The notes: generated from the sequence alone by a model not told the origin. DNA of 25,178 nt from Pseudomonadota bacterium (GCA_023388335.1 JAEWGL010000023.1:1-25178); one strand, 5' to 3'; positions 16,869-24,865 are shown, counted from the stretch's first letter. Translations and numbers: made by a program.

Positions 16869-18211
16869 CGGGATGGGCTGGCGCTGGGCTTGGCGGCGCT
16901 TTGCACCTGTTCCCAGACCCTCAGGAAGTTACCGCCCCAGAGCTTGGCGATATCCGTCTCGGAGTAGCCGCGGGTGATCAGTTCGGCGGTGACGTTGCGG
17001 CTTTCGCTGGCGTCGTGCCAGCCGTCGATACCGCCGCCTTCGTTGAAGTCTGAGCTCAGGCCCACGTGGTCGATGCCGACCTTGCGCACCGCGTAGTCGA
17101 TGGCGTCGCCATAGTCCTTGAGCGTGGCCGGAGGCTCTTGGTCGAGGGTCGCGTAGAGTTCGTTGGCGTACTGGCCGACTTTTTGTTCGGGCCAGCCGGC
17201 AATGACCGGATCGCCGGGCATCAGCGCGTAATTCAGGTTGGCCAGCGGTGGCAGGTCATAGCGGGCGCGCATGGCGTTGAGCTGGTCCTGGGTCTTGGGG
17301 CTCAGGGGCTTGAGGTAGGTCGAGAAAGCGACGATCTGGATCACGCCGCCGCTGGCCTTGATCAGTTGCATCTCCTTGTCGGAAAGGTTGCGGGCGATGT
17401 CGACCATGGCCCGCGGGGCCGAGTGCGAGGCAACCACCGGTGCCCGGCTGAGCTGGATCGTCTGGGTCAGCGCCTTGCTGGACATCTGTGACACATCGAT
17501 GATCACGCCCAGGTCGTTGAGCCGGTGCACCGCGCGTTGGCCAAGCGGGGAGAGACCCTCCAGCGCGTCGGCGGTGTCATTGAAGAACGGCAGCGGCCGC
17601 GAGGAGTCCGCCCAGCTGTTGTTGCCGATGTAACTGAAGCCGAACATGCGCACGCCGCGTGCGGCCCAGTGATCCAGCTGATCGATGTCGTCGCCCAAGG
17701 CATAGGCGTTGAGCATGCTGAGGAACACCGCGAACTTGCCTTCGCCGTGCAGGCGGCGCAGGTCTTGCGGGGTGTAGGCGATGCCGACCTGGTTGGGGAA
17801 GTCGCGCACCATGGCGTGGATGGCGTCGTAGCGCACCTGCTGGGTGTGGCGGGCGGCCTCGACGAAGCCTGCGGTGGGGCGATGAGGGCCATTGTCGCCC
17901 GTCCAGGATTCCGGCCAGGCGAAGATGGTCAGCGCGGCAGCGGACAGGCGCCCGCGCGCGGTCTTGGCCAGGTCGAAGCGGCCCTTGCCATCCTTGTCGG
18001 CTTCGTTGCCTCTGGTGCCGAAGATCAGCGGCAGGGTGACATGGCTGTCGAACGAGATGATGCGCTCCTGCAGGTCGTTGGCCTGTCGGACCACCTCGCG
18101 GGGATAGCCGGCGGGGGCGTTGAAGTAATGCCAGGCAGCAAGCCCGGCGCCTGCGGTCACAGCCCCGGCCAGGATGATGTAGAGGGTTTTTTTCCAGCGT
18201 GGTGTCGTCAT
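16865..18211 (-). CDS. pvdM: Dipeptidase-like pyoverdine maturation protein, probably catalytically degenerate
   Basis: This 448-residue protein resembles renal dipeptidases (peptidase family M19). One hydrophobic segment (about residues 9-28) places the rest in the periplasm, anchored or exported. PvdM is needed in fluorescent pseudomonads for PvdP-dependent oxidation of ferribactin; its exact chemistry is not established as far as I know. Family landmarks remain (SHSAPRA at 262-268, GIDHVGLSSDF at 379-389). The metal ligands appear mostly lost: HxD reads His57-Val-Thr59, the bridging Glu is Asn168, and the third-site His is Gln242. His263 and Asp388 are kept. It is the first gene of the minus-strand group and has a PvdS box 62 bases upstream. 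Its stop overlaps the pvdN start. Confidence 0.93.
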   Translation of the reverse strand: MTTPRWKKTLYIILAGAVTAGAGLAAWHYFNAPAGYPREVVRQANDLQERIISFDSHVTLPLIFGTRGNEADKDGKGRFDLAKTARGRLSAAALTIFAWPESWTGDNGPHRPTAGFVEAARHTQQVRYDAIHAMVRDFPNQVGIAYTPQDLRRLHGEGKFAVFLSMLNAYALGDDIDQLDHWAARGVRMFGFSYIGNNSWADSSRPLPFFNDTADALEGLSPLGQRAVHRLNDLGVIIDVSQMSSKALTQTIQLSRAPVVASHSAPRAMVDIARNLSDKEMQLIKASGGVIQIVAFSTYLKPLSPKTQDQLNAMRARYDLPPLANLNYALMPGDPVIAGWPEQKVGQYANELYATLDQEPPATLKDYGDAIDYAVRKVGIDHVGLSSDFNEGGGIDGWHDASESRNVTAELITRGYSETDIAKLWGGNFLRVWEQVQSAAKPSASPSR

Positions 18212-18272
18212 CTTGGTCTCAGTAGGTTCACCGGCAAGGGATGGGCACAGAGGCCGCCGCTACTTGGAGGGA

Positions 18273-18296
18273 ACGAGCCCAGACGGCGGAAATTTA
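18273..18296 (-). promoter_or_regulatory. PvdS-dependent promoter (iron-starvation box) of pvdM
   Basis: On the minus strand, CTAAAT is followed by exactly 16 bases and CGT, the known -35/-10 pattern for the ECF sigma factor PvdS (TAAAT-N16-CGT). The -35 TAAAT is at 18292-18296 and the CGT at 18273-18275. It lies 62 bases upstream of the pvdM start and probably drives pvdM-N-O-E. PvdS itself is not in the window. Confidence 0.88.
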
Positions 18297-18343
18297 GCCA
18301 GCCGCGGCGGCGACGGCGGGGCCGACACGCCAGGTTGTGGCGG

Positions 18344-18367
18344 TAAATTTCACTGGGTGTGCAACGT
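18344..18367 (+). promoter_or_regulatory. PvdS-dependent promoter (iron-starvation box) of pvdP
   Basis: GTAAAT is followed by exactly 16 bases and CGT (TAAAT 18344-18348, CGT 18365-18367), the PvdS promoter pattern. The pvdP start lies 54 bases downstream. The two divergent boxes have their -35 elements 47 bases apart, so pvdM and pvdP are induced together under iron limitation. Nothing else in 18212-18421 stands out. Confidence 0.88.
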
Positions 18368-18421
18368 TCTAGCCTTGGACGGGCCGTGCTCCATGGCCGC
18401 AATGAATGCACAGGTAGTTCA

Positions 18422-20047
18422 ATGACGATTTCTCGACGCGGGTTCATCGCCGGTGTGGCATTGACGGGCGTGGTGGTCCCCGGGGCGTTGTATGTGCAGC
18501 GCCAGAGGGCACCCGAGGCATTCCCGCCAACCCCGGGCGAGGCTACCGTCGAGCTGGCTGACACCCGCGTCCGGCAGTTGGGCGACACCCTGAAGGGTGT
18601 CTGGCGCTGGACACCGCAGGGGGCGCAAGCGGGTCTGCAGGGCTTGCCCGACGGTGAACTGGAGCTGTTTCTGGATGTTGCTTCAACCGGACGAAGCCTG
18701 CGTGGTTATCTGGATACCCCCGAGCGCCTGCGTGGCGAGGAGGAGCCGCGCTACCGCGTGGTTGGCGATCTGCTCGAGGACAAGCCCGGTCGCTTGCGCT
18801 GGCGGCTGTTCTCATCCCTGCCGGGTGATCAGGGCGCGCGCTACGAATGTCATGTGGTGCTCGACGAGGTCTGGGGCGCATTCGGCAATGCCGGGCCGGC
18901 CACGCTCAATGGGCGTATTTCGCAGCTGGACCGCGCGCTTTCCTTGCCCGTGCAGGACAACCACTTCCTGGCGCTCAAGCGCGCGTTCCCCGAGGCCCGC
19001 GAGCGTGCAGCCCTGTCGCCGCAACTGCTGGCCTGGCTGATTTCACCTGAACACCGCCTGTTCCATCAGCTATGGCATGCCTCCCGCGACAAATGGCACA
19101 AGTTGGACAAGGACAAGCAGACAGCCTTGCGTGGCCTTGGCTGGCAGCCTGGACCGCGCGGCAAGGAGCGCGATGCCCGCGGCCGACACAAGGACCGCAA
19201 TGGCTCGGGTGAGGATTTCTTCTTCATGCACCGGCATATGCTGGGTAGCGCTCGTGGGCTTCAGGAGCTGCCGTCGTGGTCGCGCTTCCCGTTACCGCAG
19301 CCGGAGCTGGAGCGCGATCGGGCCGGCTTTGCCCGCTACTTCGACAATCACGACGGCAACGCCTTGCCACCCACCTGGTTGGCGAAGGGTGACGCGGAGT
19401 ACACCCAATGGCTTCGCGACATCAAGAGCCCCGATACCTTCCACGGCAATTTCCAGGTATGGGAGTCGCGCTACAGTGATCCGCAGTACCTGAGCACCTT
19501 GACCCTGGGACAGTTCGGCTCGGAAGTGGAGTTGGGCCTGCATGATTGGCTGCACATGCGGTGGGCCTCGGTGCCCCGCGATCCGGCCAATGGCATGCCG
19601 GTACCGCTGGCGCGCACGCCGGACGATTTTTCCATGCGCTGGTACGCCGCCGAGAATGACTTTCTCGGCGACCCGTTCTCATCCCACGTCAACCCGGTGT
19701 TCTGGCAGTTCCATGGCTGGATCGACGATCGCATCGAAGACTGGTTCCGCGCCCATGAGCGCGTCCATCCAGGCGAGGTGAAGCGGCTACACGTCAATGG
19801 CGTACCCTGGTTCGCGCCTGGGCGCTGGGTCGAGGTCTCCGACCCTTGGCTGGGGCCTGACACCCACGGATGCTCCACGGTACCTGGGTTGCGGCCCGGG
19901 CGCAGCGTCGAGATGGACCCGGAAACCATGAAGCTGGCCTTGCGCATCATCTATGGCAATGACGACATCTTCGCCAAGCTGCGGCCCAAGGTGCCTCAAC
20001 GGCCCTGGTATGCGCGCAATCTGAAGGTCGCGCAGCGTTCACGCTGA
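18422..20047 (+). CDS. pvdP: Periplasmic tyrosinase for pyoverdine chromophore formation, Tat-exported
   Basis: This 541-residue copper enzyme oxidises the D-tyrosine part of ferribactin to form dihydropyoverdine in the periplasm. A Tat signal begins at residue 5 (RRGFIAGVALTG). The C-terminal tyrosinase domain shows paired copper-ligand candidates: His215 and His219 (LFHQLWHA), His270 and His272 (FFMHRHMLG), His374 and His378 (LHDWLHMR), and His422 and His431. Tyr530 in the tail (RPWYARN) corresponds to the C-terminal lid tyrosine I remember from the P. aeruginosa PvdP structure. The frame is open 63 bases further upstream, but that start has no Tat context and lies in front of the -10 element, so the ATG at 18422 with AGGTAG upstream is chosen. 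It is driven by the PvdS box at 18344. No clear terminator follows; 20048-20143 holds only a small hairpin near 20070. Confidence 0.95.
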   Translation: MTISRRGFIAGVALTGVVVPGALYVQRQRAPEAFPPTPGEATVELADTRVRQLGDTLKGVWRWTPQGAQAGLQGLPDGELELFLDVASTGRSLRGYLDTPERLRGEEEPRYRVVGDLLEDKPGRLRWRLFSSLPGDQGARYECHVVLDEVWGAFGNAGPATLNGRISQLDRALSLPVQDNHFLALKRAFPEARERAALSPQLLAWLISPEHRLFHQLWHASRDKWHKLDKDKQTALRGLGWQPGPRGKERDARGRHKDRNGSGEDFFFMHRHMLGSARGLQELPSWSRFPLPQPELERDRAGFARYFDNHDGNALPPTWLAKGDAEYTQWLRDIKSPDTFHGNFQVWESRYSDPQYLSTLTLGQFGSEVELGLHDWLHMRWASVPRDPANGMPVPLARTPDDFSMRWYAAENDFLGDPFSSHVNPVFWQFHGWIDDRIEDWFRAHERVHPGEVKRLHVNGVPWFAPGRWVEVSDPWLGPDTHGCSTVPGLRPGRSVEMDPETMKLALRIIYGNDDIFAKLRPKVPQRPWYARNLKVAQRSR

Positions 20048-20143
20048 GGCCGTTTGCGCAGACGCTCGTCGTCCCTTGAGGACGGTCCCCGATGGACGAA
20101 GGCAGGGCGCGAGGATTTAGAAACATGAGGAGGGAAGCGGTTG

Positions 20144-20172
20144 TTGCTGAGAATAATTATAATTTGTAGTAT
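20144..20172 (+). promoter_or_regulatory. Candidate sigma-70 promoter of the ECF sigma factor gene
   Basis: TTGCTG (20144-20149) and TAGTAT (20167-20172) are separated by 17 bases, a fair housekeeping promoter. The Fur box fills the spacer. Transcription would start near 20179, about 24 bases before the coding start. A second -10-like TATAAT at 20158-20163 has no suitable -35. Confidence 0.5.
20149..20167 (+). promoter_or_regulatory. Fur box upstream of the ECF sigma factor gene
   Basis: This AT-rich 19-mer beginning GAGAATAATTATAATTT matches the Fur consensus at 12 of 19 positions and stands out in the GC-rich surroundings. It overlaps the candidate promoter spacer, so iron-loaded Fur would repress the sigma factor gene. 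This is the expected control for FpvI-type and FecI-type genes. Confidence 0.75.
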
Positions 20173-20202
20173 TCCAATCTGATATCACTCAGTCCCGCCT
20201 AC

Positions 20203-20715
20203 ATGCCTGCGCTGAGCAGGGAAGCGCCAGGTGCCATCGTGGAAACTTACTATCGGGAGTTGGTGCATTTCTTGTGCGCCCGTCTGGGCAGTCGCCAGGC
20301 GGCGGAAGACGTCGCCCACGATGCCTATGTACGGGTGCTGGAGCGCACCGACGCGCAACAGATCGAGCATCCGCGTGCCTTTCTCTACCGGACCGCGCTC
20401 AACCTGATGGTTGATCGCCACCGTCGCCATCTGGTGCGGCGGGCGGAGCCACTGGACGTGCTCGAGCGCGAGGACTGCGGGCACAGTGCCGCGCTGTTGC
20501 AGAGCATGCAGACGGGCCAGCGCCTGGCGTTGATGCAACGTGCCTTGGACGAGCTCAGTGCGCCATGCCGCGACAGTTTCCTGCTGCGCAAGCTCGACCG
20601 CCTTTCGCACCAGCAGATCGCCGATCGCCTCGGCATCTCCCGCAGCCTGGTGGAGAAGCACATCGTCAATGCCATGAAGCATTGCCGGGTGCGCATGCGG
20701 CAGTGGGAAACCTGA
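20203..20715 (+). CDS. fpvI: ECF sigma factor of the FecI/FpvI type
   Basis: This 170-residue sigma factor has region 2 (about residues 12-75, with AAEDVAHDAYVRVLER and FLYRTALNLMVDRHRR) and region 4 (about 112-168, with the helix-turn-helix HQQIADRLGISRSLVEKHI). It lacks the other regions, as ECF sigmas do. Iron-starvation sigmas of this type direct transcription of their TonB receptor gene, here most likely fpvA. It does not read like PvdS, whose sequence is distinct. No FecR/FpvR anti-sigma gene is adjacent, which is unusual for the family; the next gene is a receiver-like protein. The ribosome site is weak, and a GTG at 20239 is a possible alternative start. The fpvI name rests on locus context and is less certain than the family. 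Confidence 0.8.
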   Translation: MPALSREAPGAIVETYYRELVHFLCARLGSRQAAEDVAHDAYVRVLERTDAQQIEHPRAFLYRTALNLMVDRHRRHLVRRAEPLDVLEREDCGHSAALLQSMQTGQRLALMQRALDELSAPCRDSFLLRKLDRLSHQQIADRLGISRSLVEKHIVNAMKHCRVRMRQWET

Positions 20716-20881
20716 CAAGGGAGGCAAGCGCCTGAAATGGATTCGCAGCTGACTTGATTTCTCAGCGATTCCCTACAACTATCAATGAAGACCTTTTATC
20801 GGGTGTGCAGCCTGTCCAGGGCCTGCATGGGCGCAGTAGGGTCAAGGAGCATTCCAACCCCTTACTGCCCAGGTCCAGACC

Positions 20882-21367
20882 ATGCCGAACAAATCCATGC
20901 GCATCCTCATTGCTGACGAGCACCCCAACCAGCTGCTGCAGCTGGAGAAGATGCTCAACGGCCTTGGCTATTACCGCATCGCCCCCGTGGATAGCTTCGA
21001 AGACCTGCAGCGACTGGTACAGGGCGCGCTGCAGCCATTCAACCTGCTGCTTGGCAATCTCGACCTGGCCAGCCATGCCGGCGTCGACCTGGCGCGCTTT
21101 TGCCGGGTCAACCCGCAGATCCAGCATGCCTTGCTCTACCACTCCCAGCACCTGAAGATGCCCAGCGTGCCCGCCTCGGAACGCCAGGCGGTCAGTGTCA
21201 GCCTGCCCAAGGTGCCGGATAGCGAGGCGCTGGAGTCTTTCATGGCGATTATCGATGTGCCCATGGTTGTGGGGCAGTTGGACCTGCCTCGCGGCCTTGC
21301 GGGCAATACGGGTCATGCGCGGCGGCGGATGGACCGGGCGCCACCGCCGTTCTCGCGCCCTTCCTGA
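20882..21367 (+). CDS. Degenerate response-regulator receiver protein
   Basis: This 161-residue protein has a CheY-like N-terminal part (about 6-125) and an Arg/Pro-rich tail, with no DNA-binding or enzymatic output domain. The fold start is clear (MRILIADEHPN, with the acidic pair Asp12-Glu13). Counting from the conserved Gly67 of the turn, the phosphoacceptor position reads Asn59 (LLGNLDLASHAG), so normal phosphorylation is unlikely. It begins 166 bases after the sigma factor gene. An AGGTCC sequence precedes the ATG, and an ATG at residue 6 is also possible. No histidine kinase is nearby. Its role, and any link to pyoverdine signalling, is unknown. Confidence 0.75.
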   Translation: MPNKSMRILIADEHPNQLLQLEKMLNGLGYYRIAPVDSFEDLQRLVQGALQPFNLLLGNLDLASHAGVDLARFCRVNPQIQHALLYHSQHLKMPSVPASERQAVSVSLPKVPDSEALESFMAIIDVPMVVGQLDLPRGLAGNTGHARRRMDRAPPPFSRPS

Positions 21368-21436
21368 CACACAAGCGGCCATCGGCGGCGGGCTTTTGTT
21401 ATCCTCTTGCGCTCTACCGATCTGCGGACCGCTTCC

Positions 21437-22756
21437 ATGACTGCCATCGATAACCCTCGTCAGCCGCGGCTCACCCGCGGCGACCATAAAACCCTGAGCC
21501 TGGCGGCACTGGGCGGAGCGTTGGAGATCTACGACTTCATCATCTTCGTATTCTTCGCCCTGACCTTGAGCCAGCTGTTCTTCCCGCCCGAGATGCCCGA
21601 GTGGCTGCGCCTGCTGCAGAGCTTCGGCATCTTCGTGACCGGTTATCTGGCGCGACCCCTGGGCGGGATCCTGATGGCCCACTTTGCCGACCATCTGGGG
21701 CGCAAGCGGGTATTCAGTCTGAGCATCCTGATGATGGCGCTGCCTTGCCTGCTGATCGGGGTGATGCCGACCTATGCCGATATCGGCTATGCCGCGCCGC
21801 TGATTCTGCTGGGCCTGCGTATTCTTCAGGGTGCTGCGGTCGGCGGCGAAGTACCCAGCGCCTGGACCTTCGTGGCCGAGCACGCGCCGCCTGGGCGACG
21901 CGGCTATGCCCTGGGCTTCCTGCAGGCGGGACTGACCTTCGGCTACCTGCTTGGGGCGCTGACCGCGACCCTGCTGGCTCAGGTATTCACGCCCCAGGAG
22001 ATCCTCGACTACGCCTGGCGCTATCCGTTCCTGCTCGGTGGCGTATTCGGCGTCATTGGCGTCTGGCTGCGCCGCTGGTTGAGCGAGACACCGGTATTCC
22101 TCGCGTTGCGCGAGCGCCGAGAGCAGCCGGTGGCCTTTCCGCTGCGTCGGGTTCTGGCCGAGCATCGCCGGGCGCTGGTCCCGGCGGCGCTGCTGACGTG
22201 TGTGCTGACCTCGGCGGTGGTGGTGCTGGTGGTGATTACCCCGACCGTGATGCAGCAGCGCTTCGCCATGAGCGCCGGGCACACCTTTGCCCTGAGCAGC
22301 CTGGGCATCGTGTTCCTCAACATCGGCTGCGTGCTTGCCGGCCTGCTGGTCGATCGCCTGGGCGTCTGGCGCGCGCTGCTGATCTACAGCCTGCTGTTGC
22401 CGCTGGGCATCGGCGCGCTGTATGCCAGCCTGGTGGGGGCGTGGGGTTGGACGGGCCTGGCCTACGCCCTGGCCGGGCTGTCCTGTGGCGTGGTGGGGGT
22501 GGTGCCGTCGGTGATGGTCGGGCTGTTCCCTGCCGAGATCCGCGTGTCGGGCATCTCGTTTACCTACAATATCGCCTACGCGCTGTGGGCCAGCACTACG
22601 CCACTGGCGCTGATCGCCCTGATGCCATGGAGCCCATGGGTGTGCGTCGGGTTCTGCCTGATCATGGGCACGGTGGGGGCGCTCACGGCGCTGTATTTCG
22701 GGCAACGTGGGTCGTTAGCGGTTGGGGTGGAGACGGCTATCAGGTGCGGCGCTTGA
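21437..22756 (+). CDS. MFS transporter, metabolite:H+ symporter (MHS) type
   Basis: This 439-residue inner-membrane protein has about twelve hydrophobic segments. It has the MFS loop 2-3 motif (GGILMAHFADHLGRKRVF) and MHS-like marks (ALEIYDFIIFVFF near the N-terminus, RILQGAAVGGEVPSAWTF). Relatives such as citrate, alpha-ketoglutarate and proline/betaine porters move small organic acids or compatible solutes with protons. The substrate cannot be told here. The ATG at 21437 is chosen because the ten extra codons upstream would need a TTG start. It is 69 bases after the receiver gene and ends at a strong terminator. Being next to a siderophore locus is not enough to call it a siderophore transporter. 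Confidence 0.88.
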   Translation: MTAIDNPRQPRLTRGDHKTLSLAALGGALEIYDFIIFVFFALTLSQLFFPPEMPEWLRLLQSFGIFVTGYLARPLGGILMAHFADHLGRKRVFSLSILMMALPCLLIGVMPTYADIGYAAPLILLGLRILQGAAVGGEVPSAWTFVAEHAPPGRRGYALGFLQAGLTFGYLLGALTATLLAQVFTPQEILDYAWRYPFLLGGVFGVIGVWLRRWLSETPVFLALRERREQPVAFPLRRVLAEHRRALVPAALLTCVLTSAVVVLVVITPTVMQQRFAMSAGHTFALSSLGIVFLNIGCVLAGLLVDRLGVWRALLIYSLLLPLGIGALYASLVGAWGWTGLAYALAGLSCGVVGVVPSVMVGLFPAEIRVSGISFTYNIAYALWASTTPLALIALMPWSPWVCVGFCLIMGTVGALTALYFGQRGSLAVGVETAIRCGA

Positions 22757-22767
22757 GAGAACCATAA

Positions 22768-22802
22768 AAAAGCCCCCTGAGCCTGACGGCCAGGGGGCTT
22801 TT
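22768..22802. terminator. Bidirectional Rho-independent terminator
   Basis: A perfect 12-bp stem (AAAAGCCCCCTG at 22768-22779, complement at 22791-22802) with an 11-base loop has A and T runs on both sides. It separates the convergent MFS gene (plus) and ETF-QO gene (minus), ends 14 bases before the latter's stop, and can serve both. Confidence 0.92.
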
Positions 22803-22816
22803 CAGTTAGCGGCGAC

Positions 22817-24481
22817 TTACATGTTCGGGTAAGTCGGTCCGCCAGCGCCTTCTGGAGCCACCCAGGTGATGTTCTGGGCCGGGTCCTTGATGTCGCAGGT
22901 CTTGCAGTGCACGCAGTTCTGCGCGTTGATCTGGAAGCGCTTGCCGCCATCTTCCTGGGTGACCACCTCGTACACGCCGGCGGGGCAGTAGCGCTGGGCC
23001 GGTTCGTCATACAGCGGCAGGTTGCTGGCGATCGGAATATTCGGATCGGTCAGCTTCAGGTGGCAGGGCTGCTCTTCTTCATGGTTGGTGCCCGAGATGA
23101 ACACCGAGCTGAGCTTGTCGAAGCTGAGCTTGCCGTCCGGTTTCGGGTAGTCGATCTTTTTCGAATCGGCAGCAAGCTTGAGGCAGGCGTAGTCCGGCTT
23201 GGTATCGCGTAAGGTGAACGGCAGCTTGCCGGCGAACCAGTTCTGGTCGATATAGTTGAACGCGCCGCCCAGGAGCGGGCCGAACTTGTGCAACGCCGCG
23301 CCGAAGTTGCGGCTGGCGAACAGCTCTTCGTACAGCCAGCTGGCCTTGAAGGCCTCGACGTAGGTGTTGAGCTGGTCGCCGCCTTCGCTGCCGGCGAACA
23401 AGGCGTCAGCCACGGCGTCGGCGGCAAGCATGCCGGACTTCATGGCGGTGTGGCTGCCCTTGATCTTGGCGAAGTTCAGGGTGCCCAGGTCGCAACCGAT
23501 CAGCGCGCCGCCGTTGAAGACCATCTTGGGCAGCGAGTTCAGGCCGCCCTTGGCGATTGCACGGGCGCCGTAGCTGATGCGCTTGCCGCCGTCCAGGTAC
23601 TGCTTCATCACCGGATGGTGCTTGAGGCGCTGGAACTCATCGAAGGGCGACAGGTAAGGGTTGCTGTAGGACAGGTCGACAATCAGGCCGACCACCACCT
23701 GGTTGTTCTCCAGGTGATAGAGGAACGAGCCGCCCGTGTTCTCGGCGTTCATCACATCCAGTGGCCAGCCGGCGGTATGCACCACCAGCCCTTGCTGGTG
23801 CTTGGCCGGGTCGATTTCCCAGATTTCCTTGAGGCCGATGCCGTAGTGCTGGGCGTCGGCTTCGTTGTCGAGCTTGAAGCGTCTGATCAGCTGTTTGCCG
23901 ATATGCCCGCGGCAGCCTTCGGCGAACAGCGTGTACTTGCCGCGCAGCTCCATGCCTGGGGTGTACAGGCCGTCCTTGGGATTGCCCTCGCGGTCGACAC
24001 CCAGGTCACCGGTGATGATCCCGCGGACCACGCCGTTTTCGTCGAACAGTGCCTCCTGGGCAGAGAAGCCTGGGTAGACCTCTACGCCCAGGTTCTCGGC
24101 CTGCTGGGCGAGCCAGCGGCACAGGTTGCCCAGCGAGATGATGTAGTTGCCCTGGTTGTGCATGGTCTTGGGCACGAACAGGTCGGGCACCTTGACCGAG
24201 CTTTCACCATCCTTGAGCACATAGATGTCGTCGCGCTTGACCTCGGTGTTCAGCGGCGCGCCGAGCTCCTTCCAGTCGGGGAACAGTTCGTTCAGGGCGC
24301 GCGGCTCGAACACCGCGCCGGAGAGGATGTGGGCACCGACCTCGGAACCTTTCTCGACCACGCAGACGCTGATCTCGCTACCGGCTTCGGCGGCTTTCTG
24401 CTTCAGGCGGCAGGCGGCGGACAGGCCCGCCGGGCCGGCGCCGACGATGACCACGTCGAATTCCATGTATTCGCGTTCCAC
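22817..24481 (-). CDS. etfD: Electron transfer flavoprotein:ubiquinone oxidoreductase (ETF-QO)
   Basis: This 554-residue membrane-associated iron-sulfur flavoprotein passes electrons from reduced ETF to ubiquinone, linking fatty-acid and amino-acid dehydrogenases to the respiratory chain. The FAD-binding GAGPAG is at residues 14-19. Four Cys for a [4Fe-4S] cluster are at 499 (YCPAG) and 523, 526, 529 (CVHCKTC). A GTG start at 24479-24481 is chosen because AGGAG lies 7 bases upstream on the minus strand (plus 24489-24493). The ATG at 24464-24466 lacks such a site, and a TTG further upstream would overlap the ribosome site. It is divergent from etfB, as expected in Pseudomonas, and is a housekeeping gene outside the pyoverdine locus. 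Confidence 0.95.
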   Translation of the reverse strand: MEREYMEFDVVIVGAGPAGLSAACRLKQKAAEAGSEISVCVVEKGSEVGAHILSGAVFEPRALNELFPDWKELGAPLNTEVKRDDIYVLKDGESSVKVPDLFVPKTMHNQGNYIISLGNLCRWLAQQAENLGVEVYPGFSAQEALFDENGVVRGIITGDLGVDREGNPKDGLYTPGMELRGKYTLFAEGCRGHIGKQLIRRFKLDNEADAQHYGIGLKEIWEIDPAKHQQGLVVHTAGWPLDVMNAENTGGSFLYHLENNQVVVGLIVDLSYSNPYLSPFDEFQRLKHHPVMKQYLDGGKRISYGARAIAKGGLNSLPKMVFNGGALIGCDLGTLNFAKIKGSHTAMKSGMLAADAVADALFAGSEGGDQLNTYVEAFKASWLYEELFASRNFGAALHKFGPLLGGAFNYIDQNWFAGKLPFTLRDTKPDYACLKLAADSKKIDYPKPDGKLSFDKLSSVFISGTNHEEEQPCHLKLTDPNIPIASNLPLYDEPAQRYCPAGVYEVVTQEDGGKRFQINAQNCVHCKTCDIKDPAQNITWVAPEGAGGPTYPNM

Positions 24482-24604
24482 AGGTTCTCTCCTACTCAAG
24501 GCTCATCGCGTTGCTTGTCTATAGTGGGTGTCGAGCGGTCACATACAGCTACGCTGGCTGTAGTTTCGTTCATGAGGGACTACACCGCTTCGTCTTGGTC
24601 GCGC

Positions 24605-24633
24605 ATTATATCTACACCACTTGGCGGGTCCAA
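24605..24633 (-). promoter_or_regulatory. Sigma-70 promoter of the ETF-QO gene
   Basis: On the minus strand, TTGGAC (plus 24628-24633) and a perfect TATAAT (plus 24605-24610) are separated by 17 bases. Transcription would start near 24598, giving a leader of roughly 117 bases. The PsrA-like site begins two bases upstream of the -35. Confidence 0.7.
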
Positions 24634-24635
24634 TA

Positions 24636-24649
24636 CAAACGTTTGTTTG
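24636..24649. promoter_or_regulatory. PsrA-like operator in the etf intergenic region
   Basis: CAAACGTTTGTTTG fits the published PsrA motif (G/C)AAAC-N2-4-GTTTG/C, here with a 4-base spacer. PsrA is a TetR-family regulator that responds to long-chain fatty acids, and etf genes have been described among its targets in P. aeruginosa, to my recollection. The site lies next to the ETF-QO -35 element and could affect both divergent genes. Confidence 0.65.
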
Positions 24650-24865
24650 AATTTGCCGGAGCCCAGTAAAATCACTGAAGCGCGGCTGGAGGCTGGCCAA
24701 TTTGCCGTATTGACCGGATTGGGCGTTACGGTCAAGATACGAGCGGTTTTACGCTCGCCGTAGGCTGACCGGCGGATGCAGGAGCACCCCTAAAGACCAG
24801 GCGAAAAGCAGGGCAGTCAGGCTTTGCCTCGCTTTGTAGTGAATTCTACACGTCACGACAGAAAA

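Noticed and set aside
20065..20085. A small hairpin after pvdP (CGTCC ... GGACG)
   Set aside because: The stem has about five pairs and no T tract follows, so it is not a supported terminator.
21370..21400. A possible terminator between the receiver gene and the MFS gene
   Set aside because: There is a short T run after a GC-rich stretch (GGGCTTTT), but the stem is imperfect and I could not draw a convincing hairpin.
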